In this document: positions 1 through 9,425 of the stretch, piece after piece
How the letters are laid out: each line of letters starts with the position of its first letter
Numbering within the stretch: position 1 is the first letter of the stretch
Assembly (NCBI RefSeq): GCF_000717175.1
Contig: NZ_JNYD01000035.1
Location: 1-64,000, forward strand
DNA: 64,000 nt
Source: Pseudonocardia autotrophica
GTDB taxonomy: Bacteria > Actinomycetota > Actinomycetes > Mycobacteriales > Pseudonocardiaceae
Direction of reading: 5' to 3'
Position numbers and translations under genes: made by a program
Notes under the pieces: model-generated
Told to the model about the DNA's origin: nothing
The model's input: the letters and a program-made list of their open reading frames with translations, nothing else
The model's database searches: none

Positions 1-3
1 GGG

Positions 4-75
4 TGGGCGCGGCAGGGATCGAACCTGCGACCGCTCGGGTGTAAACCGAGTGCTCTCCCGCTGAGCTACGCGCCC
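4..75 (-). tRNA. tRNA-Val (anticodon TAC)
   Basis: Read on the minus strand this 72-nt stretch folds as a complete cloverleaf: the acceptor stem GGGCGCG pairs with CGCGCCC, the D arm is GCTC/GAGC, the anticodon stem CTCGG/CCGAG encloses the loop TTTACAC with anticodon TAC, and the T arm is GCAGG-TTCGATC-CCTGC. The discriminator base is A and no CCA is encoded. Anticodon TAC decodes valine GTA codons. It lies just downstream of ahpE on the same strand. Confidence 0.95.
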
Positions 76-108
76 GGGACCGGGGCGGGCGACCGCCCAG
101 GTGCGGCC

Positions 109-567
109 TTACAACGCCGCCAGGGCCTTCTTCCACCCCTCCTGGTCACGGGCCTCGCCGGGCTGGTTGACCTCGGCGAAGCGGATCACACCCTCCCTGT
201 CGACGAGGAAGGTGCCGCGGACGGCCATGCCGGCGCCCTCGTTGAACACGCCGTAGGCCTTGGCGACCTCGCCGTGCGGCCAGAAGTCCGACAGCAGCGG
301 GAACGTGTAGTTCTCCGCGGTGGCCCAGGCCTTGAGCGAGAAGGTGGGGTCGGTGGAGACCGCGAGGATCTGCACGTCGTCGTTCTGGAAGGACGAGAGG
401 TCGTCCCGGACGGTGCAGAGCTCGCCGGTGCAGATGCCCGAGAACGCGAACGGGTAGAAGACCACCAGGACGGCCTTGTCGCCCTGGAAGGAGGACAGGC
501 TCACCTCCTGCTTGTCCTGGTCCTTCAGCGTGAAGTCCGGGGCCTTGGTGCCCACCTCGGGTGCCAT
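109..567 (-). CDS. ahpE: Peroxiredoxin, AhpE-like
   Basis: Thiol peroxidase of the AhpE subfamily, 152 residues against 153 in M. tuberculosis AhpE (Rv2238c). It reduces hydroperoxides and peroxynitrite in the cytoplasm. The peroxidatic motif PFAFSGICTGEL places the active cysteine at C46. The C-terminal part with SDFWPHGEVAKAYGV and RGTFLVDREG is typical of the subfamily. The ATG at 567 is chosen because GAGGAG lies 9 bases before it; an upstream in-frame extension of 25 codons has no such site. A second cysteine, C51, sits five residues after C46, where the M. tuberculosis enzyme has Asp as far as I recall. That could make this a two-cysteine enzyme of the Bcp type. The neighbourhood with DUF3052 and aceE is conserved in mycobacteria. 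Confidence 0.93.
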   Translation of the reverse strand: MAPEVGTKAPDFTLKDQDKQEVSLSSFQGDKAVLVVFYPFAFSGICTGELCTVRDDLSSFQNDDVQILAVSTDPTFSLKAWATAENYTFPLLSDFWPHGEVAKAYGVFNEGAGMAVRGTFLVDREGVIRFAEVNQPGEARDQEGWKKALAAL

Positions 568-710
568 GCGTCGTTTCTCCTCGAAGGCATGCGGGTGCCC
601 GCGGTACGCGGGCGACGTCGGACCGAGCCTACTAGGCCGCACAGGGCCTACGGTGTGGAGCGCGGGGCGGGACGCCCGGTCCCGGCCGGCGAGCGAACCG
701 GGGGTACGCC

Positions 711-1121
711 ATGGCCACCGTCAGCGTCCGGTACATCGTCCACGACGTCGACGCCGCGATCGACTTCTACACCACCCACCTCGGCTTCACCGAGACCATG
801 CACCCGGCCCCGACGATGGCCATGCTGACCCGCGGGGACCTGCGGCTCGTCCTCAGCGCGCCCGGCGGGCCCGGGGGCGGCGGCCGGACGACCGACGACG
901 GCCGCGTCCCCGAGCCGGGCGGGTGGAACCGCTTCGCGCTCGAGGTCGACGACCTGCCCACCCTCGCCGAGGAGCTGCGCGCGGCGGGCGTGGCCTTCCG
1001 CGGCGGTCTCGTGCAGGGGGTGGGCGGCGACCAGGTGCTCGTCGAGGACCCGTCGGGGAACCCCGTCGAGCTGTTCGCGCCGAAGCGGGCGGAGGCCCGC
1101 CTCGGCCCGGACAGGTCCTAG
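711..1121 (+). CDS. VOC (glyoxalase/bleomycin resistance-like) family protein
   Basis: A 136-residue single VOC domain made of two beta-alpha-beta-beta-beta halves. The first half starts SVRYIVHDVDAAIDFYTTHL and the second ends with the family signature VEDPSGNPVELFAP, whose glutamate is a usual metal ligand. The internal stretch GGPGGGGRTTDDGR is a flexible loop. Substrate cannot be predicted, since this superfamily covers glyoxalases, dioxygenases and resistance proteins. The start ATG follows a G-rich stretch. The 3' end overlaps the end of the convergent DUF3052 gene by 4 bases. Confidence 0.85.
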   Translation: MATVSVRYIVHDVDAAIDFYTTHLGFTETMHPAPTMAMLTRGDLRLVLSAPGGPGGGGRTTDDGRVPEPGGWNRFALEVDDLPTLAEELRAAGVAFRGGLVQGVGGDQVLVEDPSGNPVELFAPKRAEARLGPDRS

Positions 1122-1552
1122 GCGCGCTTCTTGCCCGCCTTCGGGGAGACGAGCCGGGCACCCGCCCAGTCCTCGCCGATGCTGACGTTCGACGTCTGCG
1201 CCAGGCCGGCGGTGGGCGCGGCCTCCGCGATCTCGCTGGGCTCGAGATGGCCGCTCCGCCCCGTCTTCGGGGTGAGCACCCAGATCATGCCGTTCTCGGC
1301 GATCATGCCCCGGGCGTCCACGAGGGTGTCGACGAGATCGCCGTCGCCCTCCCGGAACCACAGGAGCACGACGTCGATGACCTCCTGGGCGTCCTCGTCG
1401 AGGAGCTCCTCGCCGGTGACGTCCTCGACGGCCTCGCGCACCGCGTCGTCGACGTCGGTGTCATAACCCAGTTCCTGGACGACCATGCCCGGCTCGACGC
1501 CGAGCTTGCCCGCGATGTCGGACGACCGTCCGGCATCTTCCGCGGCGACCAC
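1118..1552 (-). CDS. DUF3052 family protein (Rv2239c-like)
   Basis: A 144-residue acidic cytoplasmic protein matching the actinobacterial DUF3052 family: it opens [21 protein letters not shown] and has the block [21 protein letters not shown] in the middle. Function is unknown; the family is conserved between ahpE and aceE in mycobacteria. GTG at 1552 is preferred because AGAGG lies 7 bases upstream; a longer frame from 1597 has no comparable site. It is divergent from aceE, so the roughly 220-base gap between them probably holds both promoters. Confidence 0.85.
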   Translation of the reverse strand: MVAAEDAGRSSDIAGKLGVEPGMVVQELGYDTDVDDAVREAVEDVTGEELLDEDAQEVIDVVLLWFREGDGDLVDTLVDARGMIAENGMIWVLTPKTGRSGHLEPSEIAEAAPTAGLAQTSNVSIGEDWAGARLVSPKAGKKRA

Positions 1553-1775
1553 GCGTGCACCTCTTTCCTCGCATACGGCGGCACGACGACGCGCCACCGA
1601 GAGTCGGTTCGGATGCGGAATCCGAACACGACCATGCGGCCCCGCGCAACCGCCGTTCCGTGATCATGCGGCGAGGGGCACGATAGGGGGTACCGCCCGG
1701 GGCTGCCGTCCGGCACGACCCCGGGGAACGCGACACACTGCACGAACACCTGTACGAGCCACCCAGGGAGACCCC

Positions 1776-4571
1776 TTGACCGGCCAGAGCACCACCGGCG
1801 GCGACAACCCGGCCAGCAACGGCACCGGCGGCCCGCGACGCGTCCACGTCATCCGTGACGGTCTCGCGGCCCACCTCCCGGACATCGATCCCGAGGAGAC
1901 CGCCGAGTGGCTGGACTCGTTCGACGCCGCGCTGGACAACGCGGGCCAGCAGCGCGCCCGCTACCTGATGCTCAGGCTGCTCCAGCGCGCCCGCGAGCGC
2001 CACGTCGGAGTCCCGTCGCTGACCAGCACGGACTACGTCAACACCATCCCCACCGACCGTGAGCCGTGGTTCCCCGGCGACGAGGACGCCGAGCGCGCCT
2101 ACCGCCGGTGGATCCGCTGGAACGCGGCGATGACGGTGCACCGCGCCCAGCGGCCGGGGATCGGCGTCGGCGGGCACATCTCGTCGTACGCGTCGTCGGC
2201 GACGCTCTACGAGGTCGGCTTCAACCACTTCTTCCGTGGCAAGGACCACCCCGGCGGCGGCGACCAGGTCTACATCCAGGGCCACGCCTCCCCCGGCATC
2301 TACGCCCGCGCGTACCTCGAGGGCCGGCTGACCGAGGACCGCCTCGACGGGTTCCGCCAGGAGGTCAGCCACGGCGGGCCGGGACGCGGCCTGCCGAGCT
2401 ACCCGCACCCGCGGCTGATGCCGGACTTCTGGGAGTTCCCCACGGTCTCCATGGGCATCGGCCCGATGAACGCGATCATGCAGGCGCGGTTCAACCGCTA
2501 CCTCAACGACCGCGGCATCAAGGACACCAGCCAGCAGCACGTCTGGGCCTTCCTCGGCGACGGCGAGATGGACGAGCCCGAGTCGCGCGGGATGCTGCAG
2601 GTGGCCGCGACCGACCAGCTCGACAACCTGACCTTCGTCATCAACTGCAACCTGCAGCGGCTCGACGGCCCGGTGCGCGGCAACGGGAAGATCATCCAGG
2701 AGCTGGAGGCCTTCTTCCGCGGCGCCGGCTGGAACGTCATCAAGGTCATCTGGGGCCGGGAGTGGGACGCCCTGCTCCACCAGGACCGCGACGGCGCCCT
2801 GATCAACCTGATGAACACCACGCCCGACGGCGACTACCAGACCTACAAGGCCAACGACGGCGCGTACGTCCGCGACCACTTCTTCGGCCGGGACCCGCGC
2901 ACGAAGGCCATGGTCGAGCCGCTCACGGACGACCAGATCTGGGGCCTCAAGCGCGGCGGGCACGACTACCGCAAGGTCCACGCGGCGTACAAGGCCGCGA
3001 CCGAGCACCACGGCCAGCCGACCGTGATCCTGGCGAAGACGATCAAGGGCTACGGCCTGGGCTCGCACTTCGCCGGCCGCAACGCGACCCACCAGATGAA
3101 GAAGCTGTCCCTGGACGACCTCAAGCAGTTCCGGGACGAGCAGCGCATCCCGATCTCCGACTCGCAGCTCGAGCAGGACCCGTACCTGCCGCCGTACTAC
3201 CACCCCGGCGACGACGCGCCGGAGATCCAGTACCTGAAGGAGCGCCGCCGCCTGCTGGGCGGGCCGGTGCCCTCGCGGCGCACCACCTCGAAGCCGCTGG
3301 TGCTGCCGGGCGACAAGGTCTACGACGCGGTCCGGAAGGGCTCCGGCAAGCAGGAGGTCGCCACCACGATGGCGTTCGTGCGGCTGCTGCGCGAGCTGAT
3401 CAAGGACAAGGAGATCGGCCCGCGCTTCGTGCCGGTCATCCCGGACGAGGCCCGGACGTTCGGCATGGACTCCATGTTCCCGACGCAGAAGATCTACAAC
3501 CCGCACGGGCAGCACTACACGTCCGTCGACGCCTCGCTGATGCTGGCCTACAAGGAGTCCGAGCAGGGCCAGCTGCTGCACGAGGGCATCAACGAGGCGG
3601 GCTCGGTCGGATCGTTCACCGCGGCGGGCACCTCGTACGCCACGCACGGCGAGCCGATGATCCCGGTCTACGTCTTCTACTCGATGTTCGGGTTCCAGCG
3701 GACCGGCGACTCGATCTGGGCGGCGTCGGACCAGATGGCGCGCGGCTTCCTGGTCGGCGCCACCGCGGGCCGCACCACGCTGACCGGCGAGGGCCTGCAG
3801 CACAACGACGGGCACTCGCTGCTGCTGGCGGCGACCAACCCGGCGATCGTGTCGTACGACCCGGCGTTCAGCTTCGAGATCGCGCACATCGTCAAGGACG
3901 GGCTGCGCCGCATGGTCGGCGACGACCCGGAGAACGTCATCTACTACCTGACGGTCTACAACGAGCCCTACCCGCAGCCGGCCGAGCCGGAGGGCCTCGA
4001 CACCGACGGCGTGCTCAAGGGCATCTACCGCTACCTGGGCACGAACAAGGAGGACGGGCCGCAGGTCCGCCTGCTCGCGTCCGGCGTCGCGCTGCCGTGG
4101 GCCGTCCAGGCGCGCGACATGCTGGCCGAGCAGTGGGGTGTGGGCGCCGAGGTGTGGTCGGTGACGTCGTGGGGCGAGCTGCGCCGCGACGGTGTCGAGG
4201 CCGAGCACCACAACCTCGTCCACCCCGACGCCGAACCGCAGGTCCCGTACGTGACCCGGGCGCTGGGCGGTACGGACACCCCCGTGATCGCGTCCTCGGA
4301 CTGGATGCGGGCGGTCCCGGACCAGATCCGGCAGTGGGTGCCGGCGCCGTTCGTCACCCTCGGCACGGACGGGTTCGGCCTCTCCGACACCCGTCCCGCC
4401 ACGCGCCGCCACTTCGCGGTCGACGCCGAGTCCATCGTGGTCGGCGCACTGCAGTCGCTGGCCGCGCGGGGCGAGGTCGACAAGGGCGCGCCCGCCGAGG
4501 CCGCCGCCAAGTACCGGATCGACGACCCGCAGGCCGCCGGCCCGCAGACGTCCGACTCCGGCGTCGCCTGA
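1776..4571 (+). CDS. aceE: Pyruvate dehydrogenase E1 component, homodimeric type
   Basis: Thiamine-diphosphate enzyme that decarboxylates pyruvate and acetylates the E2 lipoyl domain in the pyruvate dehydrogenase complex; cytoplasmic. The 931-residue product matches the length and N-terminus ([15 protein letters not shown]) of actinobacterial AceE. The ThDP/Mg motif GDGEMDEPE begins at residue 261 and ends in VINCN. Other family blocks include [20 protein letters not shown] and the C-terminal DGFGLSDTR. The start is TTG at 1776 with GGGAG five bases upstream; an open frame continues further upstream but lacks family similarity. It sits just before the fatty-acid synthase region, which uses the acetyl-CoA it makes. 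A 12-bp hairpin follows the stop. Confidence 0.97.
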   Translation: MTGQSTTGGDNPASNGTGGPRRVHVIRDGLAAHLPDIDPEETAEWLDSFDAALDNAGQQRARYLMLRLLQRARERHVGVPSLTSTDYVNTIPTDREPWFPGDEDAERAYRRWIRWNAAMTVHRAQRPGIGVGGHISSYASSATLYEVGFNHFFRGKDHPGGGDQVYIQGHASPGIYARAYLEGRLTEDRLDGFRQEVSHGGPGRGLPSYPHPRLMPDFWEFPTVSMGIGPMNAIMQARFNRYLNDRGIKDTSQQHVWAFLGDGEMDEPESRGMLQVAATDQLDNLTFVINCNLQRLDGPVRGNGKIIQELEAFFRGAGWNVIKVIWGREWDALLHQDRDGALINLMNTTPDGDYQTYKANDGAYVRDHFFGRDPRTKAMVEPLTDDQIWGLKRGGHDYRKVHAAYKAATEHHGQPTVILAKTIKGYGLGSHFAGRNATHQMKKLSLDDLKQFRDEQRIPISDSQLEQDPYLPPYYHPGDDAPEIQYLKERRRLLGGPVPSRRTTSKPLVLPGDKVYDAVRKGSGKQEVATTMAFVRLLRELIKDKEIGPRFVPVIPDEARTFGMDSMFPTQKIYNPHGQHYTSVDASLMLAYKESEQGQLLHEGINEAGSVGSFTAAGTSYATHGEPMIPVYVFYSMFGFQRTGDSIWAASDQMARGFLVGATAGRTTLTGEGLQHNDGHSLLLAATNPAIVSYDPAFSFEIAHIVKDGLRRMVGDDPENVIYYLTVYNEPYPQPAEPEGLDTDGVLKGIYRYLGTNKEDGPQVRLLASGVALPWAVQARDMLAEQWGVGAEVWSVTSWGELRRDGVEAEHHNLVHPDAEPQVPYVTRALGGTDTPVIASSDWMRAVPDQIRQWVPAPFVTLGTDGFGLSDTRPATRRHFAVDAESIVVGALQSLAARGEVDKGAPAEAAAKYRIDDPQAAGPQTSDSGVA

Positions 4572-4576
4572 TCGGA

Positions 4577-4614
4577 GGAGGGGGCCGTGGGCCGTCGCCC
4601 GGACGGCCCCCTCC
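4577..4614 (+). terminator. Hairpin terminator after aceE
   Basis: A perfect 12-bp inverted repeat, GGAGGGGGCCGT and ACGGCCCCCTCC, with a 14-base loop, begins 6 bases after the aceE stop codon. There is no T-run, as is common for hairpin terminators in high-GC actinobacteria. Confidence 0.75.
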
Positions 4615-4680
4615 GGACGATCAGGTGGCCGTTCGCGTGTTTCGGTCCCGTTCCAGGCCGAATACACAGCTCACGACCCC

Positions 4681-4709
4681 TCGGCAAGCGACGCGAATCA
4701 CGCTAGGCT
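4681..4709 (+). promoter_or_regulatory. Candidate promoter of the cold-shock gene
   Basis: TAGGCT at 4704-4709 fits the actinobacterial -10 pattern TANNNT, and TCGGCA at 4681-4686 is a weak -35 candidate at 17-base spacing. A transcript from here would have a 5' leader of about 110 bases, which is usual for cold-shock genes. Placement is inferred from sequence only. Confidence 0.4.
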
Positions 4710-4824
4710 CCGCCCGACGCCGACCCTCCGATGGTGGATCGGCGTCCCGACCAGGGCGCGGACAGTAGCGGCCGGGCGGCGTTTCCCGGGGCGAGAGCCT
4801 CGAGCACGTACGAGGAGAGCAAGA

Positions 4825-5031
4825 ATGGCAGAGGGCACCGTCAAGTGGTTCAACAGCGAGAAGGGCTATGGCTTCCTCGCTCCCGACGGTGGTGGCGCGG
4901 ACGTGTTCGTGCACTACTCCGCGATCCAGGTCAACGGCTACAAGAGCCTCGACGAGGGGCAGCGCGTGTCCTTCGACATCGAGCAGGGCCAGAAGGGGCC
5001 GCAGGCCACGCAGGTGACGCCGATCGGCTGA
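4825..5031 (+). CDS. Cold-shock domain protein
   Basis: A 68-residue single cold-shock domain, the usual family length. RNP-1 is read in KGYGFLAP and RNP-2 in DVFVHYSAI, the aromatic strands that stack on single-stranded RNA or DNA. Such proteins act as RNA chaperones in the cytoplasm. GAGGAGAGC precedes the ATG. The gene stands alone between the aceE terminator and two hairpins of its own. Whether this paralogue is cold-induced or constitutive cannot be told. Confidence 0.95.
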   Translation: MAEGTVKWFNSEKGYGFLAPDGGGADVFVHYSAIQVNGYKSLDEGQRVSFDIEQGQKGPQATQVTPIG

Positions 5032-5037
5032 TCCACC

Positions 5038-5061
5038 CGTCCCGGCCGGCCGGTCGGGACG
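5038..5061 (+). terminator. Hairpin terminator after the cold-shock gene
   Basis: CGTCCCGGCC and GGTCGGGACG form a 10-bp stem with one G-T pair and a 4-base loop, starting 7 bases after the stop codon. Confidence 0.65.
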
Positions 5062-5160
5062 CCACCCACCAACCGGCGCACCCGTTCCGCTTTCCTCGCC
5101 CGTCTCGGCGCGAGCCCCGCACGGCACGTGTCAGCGAACGATCCGTACGTCGTCGAGGCC

Positions 5161-5184
5161 GGGGTGACCCCACGCGGTCACCCC
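5161..5184. terminator. Second hairpin between convergent genes
   Basis: GGGGTGACC and GGTCACCCC form a perfect 9-bp stem around a 6-base loop. It lies about 100 bases before the end of the convergent pirin gene and could terminate transcription from either side. The remaining sequence between 5062 and 5279 shows no coding potential that I recognise. Confidence 0.45.
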
Positions 5185-5279
5185 GGTCGTCGACGTCCGG
5201 GGCCGGTCGGTGCTGCCGCGTGCCCTCGGACTCAGGCCCCTGTGCCCCGCGGCGAGCGGTTCACACCCCGGCGGTGACA

Positions 5280-6041
5280 TCAGTCGGGGCGTAGGTCGCT
5301 GCCCATGGCCCAGACCAGCACCTCGGCGCCCTCCGGGCCCGCGGTGATCGTCGTGCTGCCCGCGGAGGCGGAGCGTGCGGAGCCGACCAGGGGCGCGGTC
5401 GCCCGCAGCTCGTCACCCTCGCCCAGCTCTCCGGCGGGGGTGTCCGCGCTGCCCGCGGCCAGGAAGACGTGCAGGTAAGGCGCCTCGGGGAGGGGCCACT
5501 CCGCTCCGGCGGGCAGCCGGGCGGCGTGCAGGTCGGCGTCGGCGCGGCGCAGCGGGAGCGTGCCCGTGCCGGCCCGGCCCGACGCGACGAGGAGCGGCCG
5601 CCCCGCGGCCAGCCCTTCGGCGACGTCCCGGCGGGCGAGTGCGGGTGCGCGCAGCGGCCGCTCCGGTACGAGCCACGCCTGCACGAACCGCACCGGTCCG
5701 GTCCCGCCGCAGTGCTCGGCGTGCTCCACCCCGGTGCCCGCGGACAGCACCTGCACGGTCCCGGGCCGCACCACGGCCTCGTTCCCCAGCGAGTCCGCGT
5801 GCGCGAGCTCGCCGGACACGACCCAGGTCACCAGGTCGACCTCGTCGTGGGCGTGGGTGTCGTAGCCCGCGCCCGGGGCGACGCGCTCGTCGTTGTGCGC
5901 GAGCAGCGCCCCGAAGAAGGTGTTCGCCGGGTCGTAGTGCGCGCCGAAGGAGAAGCCGTGCCGGGCCTCGCAACCCGCGTGCACCGTCCGCACCCGGTCC
6001 GCGCCGCGGCGCAGCTCCACCCGCCCGTCGCCGCCGCTCAC
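5280..6041 (-). CDS. Pirin family protein
   Basis: A 253-residue bicupin of the pirin/quercetinase-like family. The first cupin carries the metal-binding signature DTHAHDEVDLVTWVVSGELAH and, after the PGTVQVLSAGTGVEHAEH strand, a further histidine. The second cupin is degenerate. YhaK-like pirins can have quercetin 2,3-dioxygenase activity or act as redox-responsive regulators; which applies here is unknown. It is divergent from the FasR-like gene, and their starts are about 40 bases apart. Confidence 0.82.
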   Translation of the reverse strand: MSGGDGRVELRRGADRVRTVHAGCEARHGFSFGAHYDPANTFFGALLAHNDERVAPGAGYDTHAHDEVDLVTWVVSGELAHADSLGNEAVVRPGTVQVLSAGTGVEHAEHCGGTGPVRFVQAWLVPERPLRAPALARRDVAEGLAAGRPLLVASGRAGTGTLPLRRADADLHAARLPAGAEWPLPEAPYLHVFLAAGSADTPAGELGEGDELRATAPLVGSARSASAGSTTITAGPEGAEVLVWAMGSDLRPD

Positions 6042-6082
6042 GAGGTCCTCCTTCCGGCGCGTCCGACCCGCCCCGGCGTGCC

Positions 6083-7324
6083 ATGCTTCCCCATATGACC
6101 CTGTCCGACGTGCGGGCGGTCTCCGCGGCCACCCTGCGCCGCCTCGAGCTGGCCACCGGCGACCTCGCCGCGGCCTGCCTCTCCGCGATGGAGGACGGCC
6201 AGCCGTGGTTCGCGCGGCTGCACGCCGACCAGCGCGCGGGTGTCCTGCTCGTCACGCAGACCGGGGTCAGCAACTTCGTCGCCTGGCTCGGCGAGCCGGA
6301 CGAGACGATCCGGCTCACCGCCGAGGCCTTCCGGATCGCCCCGCGCGACCTCGCCCGGCGCCTGTCCCTGCGGCAGACCGTCGACCTGGTGCGGATCGCC
6401 ACCGAGGTGTTCGAGGAGCGGCTGCCGCCGCTGGCCGCCGACGAGGCCGAGTACCGGATCCTCGTCGAGGCCGTGCTCCGGTTCGGCCGGGAGATCGCGT
6501 TCGCCGCCGCCACCGTCTACGCCAACGCGGCCGAGACCCGCGGCGCGTGGGACGCCCGGCAGGAGGCCCTCGTCGTCGACGGCGTGGTCCGCGGCGACGC
6601 CGACGACGCCCTGGTCTCCCGTGCGGCCGCGCTCGGCTGGGACCCGGTCGCCGCGGTCCGGGTCCTGGTGGGCAGCCCACCCGCGGCCGACGGCGGGGAC
6701 GCGGCCGAGATCCTCGGCGGGATCCGCCGGCACGCCACCCGGCTCGGCCGGTCCGTGCTGGTCGGGGTACAGGGCAGCCGGCTGGTGCTGCTGCTGACCG
6801 AGCCCCGCGGCCGCATCGCCCCGGACGACCGGCCGCGCGAGGGCGCCCACCCGGTCGCCTCGCTGGTGGCGGACTTCGGGCCGGGACCGGTCGTCGTCGG
6901 GCCGCGGGCGCCGAACCTCGCGGCCGCACACGTCTCCGCGCGGGACGCCCTCGCCGGGCTGCGGGCCGCCCCCGGCTGGCCCGCCGCGCCCCGTCCCGTC
7001 GACGCCGAGGACCTCCTCCCGGAGCGTGCGGTCTCCGGCGATCCCTCCGCGCTGCGCCTGCTCGTCGAGTCGGTCGTCGCCCCGCTGGAGGCGGCGGGTG
7101 GGGAGCTGCTGCGCACGCTGGCGGCCTACCTGGAGGGCGGCGGCGCGCTCGAGGCGTGCGCCCGCGCGTTGTTCGTGCACCCCAACACGGTCCGCTACCG
7201 GCTCCGGCGCGTGAGTGAACTCACCGGCCGCTCACCCTCGGATCCACGCGACGCATTGGTGCTCCGGACCGCCCTCCTCGCGGGTCGGCTGGCGGACCCC
7301 GCAAGCACGCCCACCCCGCCCTGA
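6083..7324 (+). CDS. PucR-type regulator of fatty-acid synthesis (FasR / Rv2242-like)
   Basis: A 413-residue PucR-family DNA-binding protein. The C-terminus carries the PucR helix-turn-helix, ARALFVHPNTVRYRLRRVSE. The centre has the conserved block RGAWDARQEALVVDGVV, and the N-terminal part RRLSLRQTVDLVRIATEVFE belongs to the GGDEF-like/regulatory module. In Streptomyces coelicolor the orthologue in the same place, FasR, activates fabD-fabH-acpP-fabF; the M. tuberculosis counterpart is Rv2242. The fatty-acid operon begins about 150 bases downstream, which supports the same role. Neither ATG at 6083 nor ATG at 6095 has a clear ribosome site, so the start is uncertain. Confidence 0.88.
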   Translation: MLPHMTLSDVRAVSAATLRRLELATGDLAAACLSAMEDGQPWFARLHADQRAGVLLVTQTGVSNFVAWLGEPDETIRLTAEAFRIAPRDLARRLSLRQTVDLVRIATEVFEERLPPLAADEAEYRILVEAVLRFGREIAFAAATVYANAAETRGAWDARQEALVVDGVVRGDADDALVSRAAALGWDPVAAVRVLVGSPPAADGGDAAEILGGIRRHATRLGRSVLVGVQGSRLVLLLTEPRGRIAPDDRPREGAHPVASLVADFGPGPVVVGPRAPNLAAAHVSARDALAGLRAAPGWPAAPRPVDAEDLLPERAVSGDPSALRLLVESVVAPLEAAGGELLRTLAAYLEGGGALEACARALFVHPNTVRYRLRRVSELTGRSPSDPRDALVLRTALLAGRLADPASTPTPP

Positions 7325-7332
7325 CCTGGAAG

Positions 7333-7403
7333 AACCCTCCACACGCCGCTCGACGTCCGCGGAGGTGACCGGTCAGTAGCGTGCCGACGGTTGGAGGAAA
7401 CCC
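7333..7403 (+). promoter_or_regulatory. Candidate control region of the fab operon
   Basis: The gap before fabD contains CCCTCCAC at 7335 and the inverted sequence GTTGGAGG ending at 7397, with TAGCGT (a TANNNT -10 match) at 7377-7382 between them. This arrangement would suit an operator for the FasR-like regulator encoded just upstream. The assignment is inference; no established operator sequence was compared. Confidence 0.3.
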
Positions 7404-7475
7404 ACAAATCGGGGAGGGCAACGTGGTGGGTGCCGGTGTTCCGTTCCCCGGCCCCGCAGTGTTGGCTGTACCGCT

Positions 7476-8393
7476 GTGATCGCCTTGCTCGCGCCCGGTC
7501 AGGGGTCGCAGTCCCCCGGCATGCTCGCGCCCTGGCTCGAGGACCCCGCCGCCGCGGAGACGGTGGCGGCCTGGTCGGAGGCCACCGGACTCGACCTCGC
7601 CCGTCTCGGCACCACGGCCGACGCCGACGAGATCAAGGACACCGCGGTGACCCAGCCGCTGGTCGTCGTCAACGCGCTGCTGGCCGCGGCGCGGCTGGCC
7701 GACGCCCTCCCCGCCTCCGCGCCCACCGCGGGGCACTCGGTCGGCGAGCTCGCGGCCGCCGCCGTGGCCGGTGTGCTCACCCCCGACGAGGCCGTGCGGC
7801 TGGCCGCGATCCGCGGCCGCGCGATGGCCGACGCCTGCGCGCTGGAGCCGACGGGCATGGCCGCCGTCCTCGGCGGCGAGGAGTCCGTGGTGCTGGCCCG
7901 GCTCGAGGCCCTCGGCCTCGACCCCGCCAACCGCAACGGCGCCGGCCAGATCGTGGCGGCCGGCGCGCAGGCCGCGATCGAGGAGCTGGAGAAGGAGCCG
8001 CCGGAGGGTGCCCGCCGCGCCGCGGTGCTGCCCGTCGCCGGCGCCTTCCACACCCGCTTCATGACCCCGGCCGAGGACGCCGTCCGCGCCGCCGCGGCCG
8101 AGCTCAACCCCGCCGACCCGACGCGCCCGCTGCTCACCAACTCGGACGGCTCGGTCGTCAAGGGCGGCGCCGCGGCGCTCGACCTGCTCGTGGCGCAGGT
8201 GACCCGCCCGGTCCGCTGGGACTCCTGCATGGCGACGCTCGGCGAACTGGGCGTGACGGCGGTGTTGGAACTGCCTCCGGCGGGCACCCTGGTGGGGTTG
8301 GCCCGCCGCGACCTCAAGGGCGTCAAGACGTTGGCGCTGAAGACCCCCGACGACCTGGAGAAGGCCGTCGCGCTCATCGAGGAGCACGCATGA
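7476..8393 (+). CDS. fabD: Malonyl-CoA:ACP transacylase
   Basis: Transfers malonyl from CoA to the acyl carrier protein, the entry step of type II fatty-acid synthesis; cytoplasmic. The 305-residue product opens with LLAPGQGSQSPGM and has the nucleophile motif GHSVGE with the active serine at S88. The partner histidine lies in VAGAFHTRFM. First gene of the four-gene fab operon; its stop overlaps the fabH start in ATGA. Start is GTG at 7476, with no obvious Shine-Dalgarno sequence. Confidence 0.96.
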   Translation: MIALLAPGQGSQSPGMLAPWLEDPAAAETVAAWSEATGLDLARLGTTADADEIKDTAVTQPLVVVNALLAAARLADALPASAPTAGHSVGELAAAAVAGVLTPDEAVRLAAIRGRAMADACALEPTGMAAVLGGEESVVLARLEALGLDPANRNGAGQIVAAGAQAAIEELEKEPPEGARRAAVLPVAGAFHTRFMTPAEDAVRAAAAELNPADPTRPLLTNSDGSVVKGGAAALDLLVAQVTRPVRWDSCMATLGELGVTAVLELPPAGTLVGLARRDLKGVKTLALKTPDDLEKAVALIEEHA

Positions 8394-9379
8394 CGACGTT
8401 CCGGCTCCCGCCGTCCGTCCCGGGTGCGCGCATCCTCGGCCTCGGCAGCTCCCAGCCCGAGCACGTCGTCACCAACGACGACCTCGCGCAGCGGGTGGAG
8501 ACCAACGACCAGTGGATCCGGGACCGGGTCGGCATCGTCGAGCGCCGGGTCGCCCAGGACGACGTGTCGCTGGTCGACATGGCCGTGGAGGCCGGCTCCC
8601 GGGCGCTGAAGGACTCCGGCCTGGCGACCGCCGACATCGACACGGTCATCGTGGCCACCTGCACCATGACGGCACCGATCCCGAACGCGGCGGCACAGAC
8701 CGCGGACCGGATCGGGATCAGCGCACCCGCGGCCTTCGACCTCAACGCCGCCTGCGCCGGCTTCTGCTACGGCCTGGGCGCCGCCGCCGACCTGGTCCGT
8801 TCCGGCTCGGCCCGCAACGTGCTGGTCATCGGCGCGGAGAAGCTCTCCGACTGGGTCGACTGGGACGACCGCTCGACCTGCATCATCTTCGCCGACGCGG
8901 CCGGCGCGGCCGTGGTCACCGGCGCGCGGAGCGAGGACGAGATCGGCGTCGGGCCGGTGTCGTGGGGCTCGGCCGGGGACATGGCGAACGTGATCCGGAT
9001 CCTCGAGGAGAGCACCAACAAGCTGCACCAGGAGGGCCAGACGGTCTTCCGGTGGGCCACCACCCGGATCGCCCCGGTGGCACTCGACGCGATCGCCAAG
9101 GCCGGGCTCACGCCCGCCGACGTCGACGTGCTGGTGCCCCACCAGGCGAACCTGCGGATCGTCGAGGCCGTGGCCAAGAAGCTCCGCAAGGAGGGCGCGC
9201 GCGAGGACATGCGCGTGGCCGACGACATCGTCCACTCCGGCAACACCTCGTCCGCGTCCATCCCCATGGCGCTCGACCACATGCGCGCCGCGGGGAGGAT
9301 CCGTTCCGGCGAGATCGCCCTCCTCGTAGGCTTCGGCGCGGGGTTGTCGTACGCCGGCCAGGTCGTCCGCGTCCCCTGA
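8390..9379 (+). CDS. fabH: 3-oxoacyl-ACP synthase III
   Basis: Condenses an acyl-CoA primer with malonyl-ACP to start each fatty-acid chain; cytoplasmic. The 329-residue product has the full Cys-His-Asn triad: C122 in NAACAGF, H251 in VPHQAN and N285 in HSGNTSSAS. A KASIII inside the fabD-acpP-fabF operon is the Streptomyces arrangement. In such organisms FabH often accepts branched primers, but specificity cannot be read from the sequence. It is translationally coupled to fabD through a 4-base overlap. Confidence 0.96.
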   Translation: MTTFRLPPSVPGARILGLGSSQPEHVVTNDDLAQRVETNDQWIRDRVGIVERRVAQDDVSLVDMAVEAGSRALKDSGLATADIDTVIVATCTMTAPIPNAAAQTADRIGISAPAAFDLNAACAGFCYGLGAAADLVRSGSARNVLVIGAEKLSDWVDWDDRSTCIIFADAAGAAVVTGARSEDEIGVGPVSWGSAGDMANVIRILEESTNKLHQEGQTVFRWATTRIAPVALDAIAKAGLTPADVDVLVPHQANLRIVEAVAKKLRKEGAREDMRVADDIVHSGNTSSASIPMALDHMRAAGRIRSGEIALLVGFGAGLSYAGQVVRVP

Positions 9380-9425
9380 CCGAGATCCACCCGAGTTCCA
9401 CCCCCACCGATAAAGGAGCACGCCC

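Noticed and set aside
2066..4768. A 900-residue plus-strand frame inside aceE
   Set aside because: It is the shifted frame of aceE in GC-rich DNA; composition is Arg/Pro/Gly-rich and no family matches.
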